Shown: positions 5,366-10,780 of the stretch, one piece after another
How positions within the stretch are numbered: the first letter of the stretch is position 1
Layout: each line of letters opens with the position of its first letter
Assembly: GCA_900313265.1 (NCBI GenBank)
Contig: OMRN01000040.1
Coordinates: forward strand, 1 to 10,780
From: an uncultured Lachnospiraceae bacterium
Lineage (GTDB): Bacteria > Bacillota > Clostridia > Lachnospirales > Lachnospiraceae
DNA: 10,780 nt
Reading direction: 5' to 3'
Translations under genes and position numbers: made by a program
Notes under the pieces: model-generated
What the model saw: only the letters and a program-made list of their open reading frames with translations
Told to the model about the DNA's origin: nothing
The model's database searches: none

Positions 5366-7609
5366 TTACTGATTCTCATTAACGTAAATACTTACCCTGC
5401 TCTGAATAATCGGAGTAACCTGATCCACGCTCTTCTGACCCGCAAAATATCCTGCGGTTTCTTCGCTGATGATATCCAGAATCTTGGATTCCGAATATTC
5501 AAGTTTATCGGCCGAAGTAATAACGCTCATATAATATTCTTTGCGTTCCTGGGTAAGCGACTGATATACATACGTCTTGTTTCCTAACTGATAGCTGTTC
5601 TGTTCATCGGGTATCGGCGTCCATGTTCCGTCCGTATTCTGACTTGCATACGGTTCCATCGCCGAATTTGCCATATCTTCAAGCGCGGTTTTTAAAATCG
5701 GGAATCCGTTTCCGCCCATTACACCGTTATCTTTTGATTTCTGTACATCCGCGCTGAGCATATATTTTACAAACTCAAATGCGCCGTCTTTATCCTGACA
5801 TTTGGAAGAAATGGCAATGGAAACCCACGGCGAGATAACCGGTTTTGAATTCCCCTGTAAATCCGGGAACCCGATGTAGGATGCATTTTCACCGTAATAG
5901 GACTGCTCCGAACGATACGTATCTCTGAATGAGGCCATTACCGAAGTACTGATTAACAACTTGTTGGAAACACCCGTGGAGAGATAATCGAGACCTCCGT
6001 ATACCTGATTCAGCGAATCCTGATCGCCTGCCGGGAATTCATTGGCAAGAACAAGTATTTTCTTAAAATCATCCGAATCAAAATTACATTTGCCGGTCTC
6101 CAAATTCATGTAATCAGTGGTATTGTATAAGATGGCGTTCTGAATCACCTGATCTTTGCTGCAATACCAGATACTCTTTCCGACAACATCATACTTCTTT
6201 TCAAGTTCCATAAAATCATCAATGGACAAACCGGATTTTCCGTTTAATAAAGAAGTCTTCACCGAATATCCGCGAACGGAGAAGAAAGGCATAATCAGAT
6301 AAAGCTTTCCGTCCTGCGATCCGGCAGAAAGAATATTATCCAGATAATCCGACTTGTTTAATCCGGCTTTCTCCATAAGCGGTGTCATATCCGTAAACAG
6401 GCCTTTTCTCATATATCCCTGAACATCTTCCAGACCCGTAGTAAGCATGATATCGGGAATATTATTGGATGCCACATCGGTCTTAAATACATTTAATCCG
6501 CCTTTATACTGCGTATCGGCAGTATTATAAATCGCGTAATCCACAATCTTTAAGCGGTATTTGGTATTACTCTGGTTAAATGCTACTACCTTTTTCTTCA
6601 TATCCGGAGAAATATTAAAGCAGCCGACGATAAATACCTCCCTGTTCGCGACTTCCGAAGGGGGTACTTTCTTAAAGATTCCGGCGCTGTTTCCTCCTGA
6701 ATATGCATTGTTGTATACAAGTGCGGTTTCCTTATCCAGCATGATAACCGACGAGGAATCCGAATCCACATCCGAATCCATTAAGTTGAATACTTCCGTT
6801 GCGGTGTTCGATGCTATATCTATACCGTAATAGGAAGTTCCGTTTGCGTTATAGAAATCATATCCGCTTCCCGCAACATAGCCTCCGACCAGCTGCGGAT
6901 AGGGAATCGCATCCCCGATTGATTTATTCTGAAAATTCGCTTTATGCAGGGTCGACTTATTCGAATCATCGTACTGGAATACTAAAATATCATTTCCATC
7001 AGCAATTACACTATTGATGGTAACGGCTGCATTACTGTTGGCAATTCTGGATACTTCATTGCAGTTCGAATCATATAATACAATGACGCCTCCGTCGAAT
7101 CTTGCAACCACGTTTCCGTCTCCCGTAGCTACAAGCTGCATCGGACGCTGGTCCTTAAAATCCGCCTTTCCGATTTCGGATCCGTCAGCGGAAATATGTA
7201 CCAGCGTATACTGGAATTCATTATTATCATAATCGGAAACTTCGTCTAACAGATAGATGGAGCCGTCATTTGAATAACCCACATTCGAGGGTGAAACATC
7301 GGAATTATCCGCTGACAGTTTATAACTCTTTGACGGCTGCATGTTGCCGTCTTTATCGGATGCCGCAAAATTAAACGTTCCGCTGTCGGTCGCAAAAAAG
7401 ATAAAACCGTTGTCACTGCCGCTTGCGAATACGCCTGAAAACGGAAGCGTCAGCGATTTACTCATACTGAATACCGCATTATTGGCATTTTTCTTTAAAT
7501 CCCCGGCAACGCTGGTATTCTGAGTCTTTTTCTTGCATGCGGATAAAGATACGACCATAAGCCCGGCCATCAGCAGACTTATTCCTCTTACAATTGCTTT
7601 TTTCTTCAT
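5366..7609 (-). CDS. Large solute-binding lipoprotein with propeller-like N-terminal domain
   Basis: A 747-residue lipoprotein. The signal peptide MKKKAIVRGISLLMAGLMVV leads to lipobox SLSAC with Cys25. Residues about 50-320 are β-rich with repeating short-strand and turn patterns (SNDGSIYLL, SADGSEIGK, GDGNVVARFDGG), which suggests a β-propeller or similar sensor fold. From about residue 325 (VFIVGCFNI) to about 700 the sequence reads as an extracellular solute-binding protein, family 1, with typical stretches such as YLIMPFF, PWVSIAIS and GAFEFVKYML. Such proteins capture sugars or oligosaccharides for ABC importers, but no importer permease or ATPase of that type is nearby. At about 750 residues it is far longer than a normal binding protein (400-450). 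Start: ATG at 7609 with GGAGG eight bases upstream; a longer in-frame start at 7672 lacks a signal peptide. It has its own terminator. Confidence 0.82.
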   Translation of the reverse strand: MKKKAIVRGISLLMAGLMVVSLSACKKKTQNTSVAGDLKKNANNAVFSMSKSLTLPFSGVFASGSDNGFIFFATDSGTFNFAASDKDGNMQPSKSYKLSADNSDVSPSNVGYSNDGSIYLLDEVSDYDNNEFQYTLVHISADGSEIGKADFKDQRPMQLVATGDGNVVARFDGGVIVLYDSNCNEVSRIANSNAAVTINSVIADGNDILVFQYDDSNKSTLHKANFQNKSIGDAIPYPQLVGGYVAGSGYDFYNANGTSYYGIDIASNTATEVFNLMDSDVDSDSSSVIMLDKETALVYNNAYSGGNSAGIFKKVPPSEVANREVFIVGCFNISPDMKKKVVAFNQSNTKYRLKIVDYAIYNTADTQYKGGLNVFKTDVASNNIPDIMLTTGLEDVQGYMRKGLFTDMTPLMEKAGLNKSDYLDNILSAGSQDGKLYLIMPFFSVRGYSVKTSLLNGKSGLSIDDFMELEKKYDVVGKSIWYCSKDQVIQNAILYNTTDYMNLETGKCNFDSDDFKKILVLANEFPAGDQDSLNQVYGGLDYLSTGVSNKLLISTSVMASFRDTYRSEQSYYGENASYIGFPDLQGNSKPVISPWVSIAISSKCQDKDGAFEFVKYMLSADVQKSKDNGVMGGNGFPILKTALEDMANSAMEPYASQNTDGTWTPIPDEQNSYQLGNKTYVYQSLTQERKEYYMSVITSADKLEYSESKILDIISEETAGYFAGQKSVDQVTPIIQSRVSIYVNENQ

Positions 7610-7648
7610 TCGTTTTTCCTCCGGATTCTTTTTCCCCGATTGATACAT

Positions 7649-7681
7649 AAATGCCGTTTGGTCAAAAATCAAGCGGCATTT
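7649..7681. other. Strong hairpin upstream of the solute-binding lipoprotein gene
   Basis: Arms at 7649-7662 and 7668-7681 pair over 14 positions (AAATGCCGTTTGGT with ATCAAGCGGCATTT, two wobble pairs) around the loop CAAAA. It lies 39 bp before the start codon at 7609. On the minus strand the stem ends in UUU but has no further U tract. It may be a weak terminator for the DUF3048 transcript or a leader structure of the solute-binding gene. No clear promoter was found between it and the gene. Confidence 0.5.
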
Positions 7682-7703
7682 CTCTATTATCCTGAAACAA
7701 CTT

Positions 7704-7736
7704 GGTGACAGGAACCGTCAGCCGGTACCTGTCACC
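7704..7736. repeat. REP-like palindrome with GGTGACAGG/CCTGTCACC ends
   Basis: GGTGACAGG (7704-7712) pairs perfectly with CCTGTCACC (7728-7736). After one A/A mismatch, ACCG/CGGT extends the stem around a five-base loop. There is no U tract on either side, so it is not a standard terminator. Palindromes with the GTGACAGG core are, as I recall, common as dispersed intergenic repeats in Firmicutes. It sits between the DUF3048 stop and the next gene, where such elements usually lie. Only one copy occurs in this window. Confidence 0.5.
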
Positions 7737-7764
7737 AGTGATTATTCATTCATTTTTCTTGGGA

Positions 7765-8961
7765 TTAATCCCAGTCAACCTGATCCCATACATCGTTCGG
7801 AATAAGGGAAATATAGGTTCTTCCGGTATTGAGTTTCAGTTCATCACCGGTCTCATAATCATAATACTTGGTAAGGGCTGTCTCGGAATCCTTCTTCCAG
7901 TTGATACCGATACATTTTCCCTTGGTGAAGTAATAACCGGTTCCGGAATTAATAACGTCATAAATTAAATATCCGTTTGCATCATAGGTTCTGTAACCGC
8001 AGTTCTGAAGAATAACGTTATCGAAGGAAAGAACCTTGTTGTCATCCATGGGATCGATATGAGGTCTTCCGTAAACGTTGTACTCATACTCTCTGGTATC
8101 TTTGTTGTACTGAAGTTTGGAATTGTTGTGAGGATGAGGAAGATAAATCCATCCTTCCGCTTCCGCATCACCGCCGTGTGCATTTAAGTCCGTCGTAACT
8201 TCGTTAAACTGGAAATGAACACCCGGATAATAATCGTTGTAGGTCGTGCTGTATCCGGCATTCTTGATTCTTTCGTTTAATCCGGCATAGCTGTTTCCGG
8301 TTGTCGGATTGTTATAAGTATCGGCCGTTACGTACTCGGTGAATTCCATTGCTTTTCCGTTGGAAAATCTGGCAAATCCGCCGCTTAAGTTATTGCAGTA
8401 TGGCTTCGCGATATATTCATTAATATAGAACGGTCCTCCGTCATGAACTAAGATAGCATTGTACTCACCCGAAAGAATAACGTTGGTAGGACGGGTGCTT
8501 CGGATGGAACCGAACTGCTTGATGTCCTCCCAGTCTTTTACAAGACACATTAAACGGGTAATTCTTCCGTTTGCCGTGGAATTCATAAGTTCATAAACGA
8601 TATCGGACTGGTTGAGTCCGTAATGATCCAACGCGGTAATTTCATTATCTACCATAACGGCGATAGGACGCTGGTTCTGGAGATCTTTGGAAATCCACAT
8701 ATTGGTAAGCTCACTTCTGTAGCAGTTGGAAATATCCAGACCGTCGGGAACTTCGTTATCGTCGTCTTCGTATACGATTTCGTCATTGCTTACCGGTTTC
8801 TCCGATGTTTCGGCAGGCTCTACCGGATTTAAATCAATGTAAGCGGGAGTGCTTTCGGATTCCTGTTCTCCGGATGATCCGTTCTTACATCCCCCTGCAA
8901 CCAGCGTGGCAGCAACAAGTACACCGATCATTGCGCCGCATAATAGTTTTTTCTTTTTCAT
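7765..8961 (-). CDS. DUF3048 (YerB-like) lipoprotein
   Basis: A 398-residue lipoprotein. A Lys-rich signal peptide ends at LVAGGC, with lipid-anchor Cys25, followed by an acidic Ser/Glu/Asp linker (about 26-75). The N-terminal DUF3048 domain starts at RPIAVMVDN (98-106) and includes GLNQSDIVYE, GRITR and FGSIRSTRP (150-158), then YNAILVHDGG. The C-terminal DUF3048 domain includes FTKGKCIGINWKK and LNTGRTYISLIPND near the end. This matches the two-domain architecture of Bacillus YerB. The biochemical function of the family is not firmly established; an envelope role is likely from the lipid anchor. The ATG at 8961 follows GGAGG by four bases; a longer in-frame start at 9057 would fall at the predicted transcription start and lacks a signal peptide at its N-terminus. 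Nothing nearby matches the pcrB/pcrA/ligA setting known for yerB. Confidence 0.9.
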   Translation of the reverse strand: MKKKKLLCGAMIGVLVAATLVAGGCKNGSSGEQESESTPAYIDLNPVEPAETSEKPVSNDEIVYEDDDNEVPDGLDISNCYRSELTNMWISKDLQNQRPIAVMVDNEITALDHYGLNQSDIVYELMNSTANGRITRLMCLVKDWEDIKQFGSIRSTRPTNVILSGEYNAILVHDGGPFYINEYIAKPYCNNLSGGFARFSNGKAMEFTEYVTADTYNNPTTGNSYAGLNERIKNAGYSTTYNDYYPGVHFQFNEVTTDLNAHGGDAEAEGWIYLPHPHNNSKLQYNKDTREYEYNVYGRPHIDPMDDNKVLSFDNVILQNCGYRTYDANGYLIYDVINSGTGYYFTKGKCIGINWKKDSETALTKYYDYETGDELKLNTGRTYISLIPNDVWDQVDWD

Positions 8962-8983
8962 ATTGCCTCCTACAATTGTGATT

Positions 8984-9004
8984 CCGCAAAAACTTGTTTT
9001 ACGG
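8984..9004 (-). promoter_or_regulatory. Small hairpin in the DUF3048 5' leader
   Basis: In the minus-strand RNA, CCGUAAAA pairs with UUUUGCGG (one G-U) around a five-base loop, upstream of the AGGAGG site. It could stabilise the leader or tune translation. The stem is AU-rich and may have no function. Confidence 0.25.
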
Positions 9005-9062
9005 GTTTTCAAATAACAAAAATAGAATTGATTTACATAATATCTACTACAAACCAAACTAT

Positions 9063-9091
9063 ATTATACTAGAAAAACAAAATAAGGGGAA
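9063..9091 (-). promoter_or_regulatory. σA promoter for the DUF3048 gene
   Basis: On the minus strand TATAAT (9068-9063) is a perfect -10 element. A weak -35, TTCCCC (9091-9086), lies 17 bp upstream. The start site would be near 9056, giving a leader of about 95 bases before the ATG at 8961. The rest of the intergenic region (about 9092-9260) is very T-rich on the plus strand and shows no gene. Confidence 0.6.
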
Positions 9092-9266
9092 GTCTTTTTT
9101 TATTTTTCATAAATATTGTGTTTTTCGTTCAATTTTCTCGGCAGACATATGTGTTTTTTGTACAATTCGTTATACTTGTAACTCCTTTTCAAAAATCTCA
9201 CTCCCCGATTTCCGCTAATCCGTCCGTTATGACGTTTTTCATCTTGCATTTCATTCCTTCACATTT

Positions 9267-9295
9267 TTGACCATGCTGTTTTATTGTGCTATCAT
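9267..9295 (+). promoter_or_regulatory. Extended -10 promoter for the histidine phosphatase gene
   Basis: TTGACC (9267-9272), a 17-bp spacer and TATCAT (9290-9295) form a near-consensus σA promoter, strengthened by TG one base before the -10 (TGCTATCAT). Transcription would start near 9302, giving a leader of about 73 bases before the ATG at 9375. Confidence 0.75.
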
Positions 9296-9374
9296 AGGGA
9301 AGTACATACGGCCATTTTAAAGCAGATATCAGTCTCGGAATAACAATATAGATTATAGTAAAGGAATCCTTCTT

Positions 9375-10088
9375 ATGAATTTAATTTTTATCCGCCACGC
9401 GGAACCGGATTATACCATCGACTCCCTGACCGAAAAGGGATTTAAGGAAGCGGCTTTGCTTGCAGAACGCACAAAGAACTGGAAAGTGGACGAAGTTTAT
9501 GTCTCCCCTTTGGGACGGGCACAGGATACGGCTTCATTTTCCTTGAAAAACTGGGATCTTACACCGACCACCTACGAATGGCTCCAGGAATTCTACTATC
9601 GTGTAAAAGATCCGGAAACCGGCGAAGAACGAATCGCCTGGGATTTTATGCCGGAATATTTCACAAGACAGGAAGAACTTCATGATAAGAACGAGTGGTT
9701 TCATACCGAAGTCATGAAATCCGGCGATATGGAGAAACACTATAACGACACCGTAACGGGACTGAACTCCATCCTTTCAAAGCACGGCTATGAAGCCCTC
9801 GGAAAAGGCCTCTTCGACGTAAAGGAACACAGCGACGAAACACTGGTCTTCTTCTGCCATTTAGGCGTTTCGTTTGCCATGATCGGATATTTGATGCAGA
9901 TTGCCCCGCCGGTACTCTGGCAGGGATTCTTCGTTCCGCCGACAGGCGTTATGATTCTTACATCCGAAGAGCGCGTTCCCGGCAAAGCGGTATTCCGCAT
10001 GCAGAATTTCGGCGACACCAAGCATCTTCATGACGGGAACGAGGAAATCTCCGCTTCCGGCTATTTTGCGGAAATCTTCCAGCAATAA
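9375..10088 (+). CDS. Histidine phosphatase family protein (phosphoglycerate mutase-like)
   Basis: A 237-residue cytoplasmic enzyme of the histidine phosphatase superfamily, which transfers phosphate through a phospho-histidine. The N-terminal RHG-type motif is IRHAEPDY, with Arg7 and nucleophile His8. The second active-site Arg is Arg48 in SPLGRAQDTA, the likely general acid is Glu72 in EWLQEF, and the second His is His162 in FFCHLGVS. The middle part (about 75-150), with IAWDFMPEYF and HDKNEWFHTE, is a family-specific insert. The substrate cannot be told; small phosphomonoesters are usual. No signal peptide or membrane helix is present. The RBS is modest (AAGGA at 9361-9365, nine bases before the ATG) and lies in the small palindrome AAGGAATCCTT. 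It has its own promoter and converges on the biotin ligase gene with only 7 bp between stops and no evident terminator. Confidence 0.85.
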   Translation: MNLIFIRHAEPDYTIDSLTEKGFKEAALLAERTKNWKVDEVYVSPLGRAQDTASFSLKNWDLTPTTYEWLQEFYYRVKDPETGEERIAWDFMPEYFTRQEELHDKNEWFHTEVMKSGDMEKHYNDTVTGLNSILSKHGYEALGKGLFDVKEHSDETLVFFCHLGVSFAMIGYLMQIAPPVLWQGFFVPPTGVMILTSEERVPGKAVFRMQNFGDTKHLHDGNEEISASGYFAEIFQQ

Positions 10089-10095
10089 AAAAGGT

Positions 10096-10780
10096 TTAAA
10101 TTACACTCAGATGAATCTCCCCGCTGTTTAAAACTACATCTCCGTCACCGGTCGCAACCACGAGGCTTCCGTCTTCTAAAATGTCCTTCGCTACGCCGCC
10201 CCGCTTTTCGTCCGCATTTTTGAAAAATGTCACCTGTTTCCCGATAACCATGGAATTTGCCCTGTACCGTCCGATGAGATCACTGCGATATGCCGCATCT
10301 TTAAACCGCGTAAAGAATTCATGAAAACCGTCTCCCACGCGCCTTAATATCTCCGCCTTGATCCGCATCAGTTCTTCTTTGGAATAATCGCCGACCCCTG
10401 CTGCCGTATCCTTAATCTCGTCCGGAAAATCCTTTGTGGAAAGATTAATGCCGATTCCGACGACAATTCCCGGAACCTGCCGGTAATACGCCACCTCCGC
10501 TAAAATACCGCAAACCTTGCGCCCGGCGACATAAACATCATTCACCCACTTGATGGATGCATCCGCACCGGTCACTTCTCTTACGGCTTCACAGACGAAA
10601 ACAGCTGCTGCCGTCGTCACAAAAATCAATTCCCTCACTTCTTCATTCCCCGGATTCGGAAAGAGATAGGATAAATAAATCCCCGTATCATGTGGGGAAT
10701 AAAAACTTCTTCCGTTCCGCCCCTTCCCTGCGGACTGAAAGTCCGCATAAAGCAGCTGCTCCCTCGTATCACCCGAAGAA
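10096..10780 (-). CDS. birA: Biotin-[acetyl-CoA-carboxylase] ligase, C-terminal part, cut by window edge
   Basis: The reading frame stays open to the right edge, so the 5' end is missing and 227 residues are visible. This enzyme activates biotin with ATP and attaches it to the biotin carrier protein of carboxylases such as acetyl-CoA carboxylase. The biotinyl-AMP binding loop GKGRNGRSF occurs at visible residues 18-26, the catalytic segment IKWVNDV at 76-82 with Lys77, Asn80 and Asp81, then KVCGILAE and GIVVGIGINLS. A C-terminal SH3-like domain follows (about 180-227), ending GEIHLSVI. A GTG at 10638 is in frame but internal to the catalytic domain and is not a start. Whether an N-terminal DNA-binding domain exists, making it a biotin repressor as well, cannot be seen. 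The visible part is intact. Confidence 0.93.
   Translation of the reverse strand, partial: SSGDTREQLLYADFQSAGKGRNGRSFYSPHDTGIYLSYLFPNPGNEEVRELIFVTTAAAVFVCEAVREVTGADASIKWVNDVYVAGRKVCGILAEVAYYRQVPGIVVGIGINLSTKDFPDEIKDTAAGVGDYSKEELMRIKAEILRRVGDGFHEFFTRFKDAAYRSDLIGRYRANSMVIGKQVTFFKNADEKRGGVAKDILEDGSLVVATGDGDVVLNSGEIHLSVI

Noticed and set aside
5269..5379. N-terminal extension of the M13 peptidase to 5379
   Set aside because: It would overlap the end of the preceding gene and run through its terminator. The internal ATG at 5268 has AGGAGG and opens into a lipoprotein signal peptide.
7610..7672. N-terminal extension of the solute-binding lipoprotein to 7672
   Set aside because: It crosses the hairpin end and the GGAGG site and would place 21 charged residues before the signal peptide.
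8962..9057. N-terminal extension of the DUF3048 protein to 9057
   Set aside because: The start would sit at the predicted transcription start site and put 32 residues before the signal peptide. The ATG at 8961 has a strong RBS.
10636..10638. GTG as start of the biotin ligase
   Set aside because: The frame continues to the window edge and carries the conserved GKGRNGR loop, so the gene begins outside the window.

Overview
The window looks like a chromosomal segment of a low-to-moderate GC Firmicute of the class Clostridia, most likely Lachnospiraceae-like. This rests on strong GGAGG ribosome binding sites, three lipoproteins with Gram-positive style lipoboxes, a DUF3048 (YerB-type) lipoprotein, a FeoB-associated Cys-rich small protein and σA-type promoters. 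The assignment is from gene style only and no database was consulted.

Layout. Bases 1-483 hold no convincing gene. They are rich in short perfect palindromes and hairpins, with a possible terminator at the very edge and a possible gene remnant on the minus strand. A small plus-strand gene (484-696) encodes a one-pass membrane protein with a Cys-rich tail. It converges on a long minus-strand array, and both sides share a bidirectional terminator at 679-710.

Read in its own direction, the minus-strand array starts at 8961. It contains a DUF3048 lipoprotein (8961-7765), a large lipoprotein with a predicted propeller-like N-terminal part and a solute-binding C-terminal part (7609-5366), a terminator (5327-5355), then a four-gene unit. 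That unit is an M13 zinc metallopeptidase lipoprotein (5268-3082), an ABC ATPase of the bacitracin/lantibiotic-immunity type (3065-2244), and two paralogous six-helix permeases (2247-1537 and 1540-758). Inside the unit the spacing is 16 bp and then two 4-base ATGA overlaps, so these four genes are almost certainly cotranscribed.

A 413-bp intergenic region (8962-9374) carries divergent promoters: one for DUF3048 and a good extended -10 promoter for a plus-strand histidine phosphatase (9375-10088). That gene converges, with a 7-bp gap, on the 3' part of a biotin-protein ligase (birA-type) gene that runs off the right edge.

The most interesting assembly is the M13 peptidase/ABC unit: an extracellular membrane-anchored peptidase made together with a two-permease peptide-type ABC transporter. 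A joint role in handling peptides at the cell surface (antimicrobial peptide defence, or peptide signal processing) is a reasonable but untested inference. The start codons of all three lipoproteins and of the ATPase were reset to internal ATGs that have a GGAGG site and, for the lipoproteins, open directly into a signal peptide.
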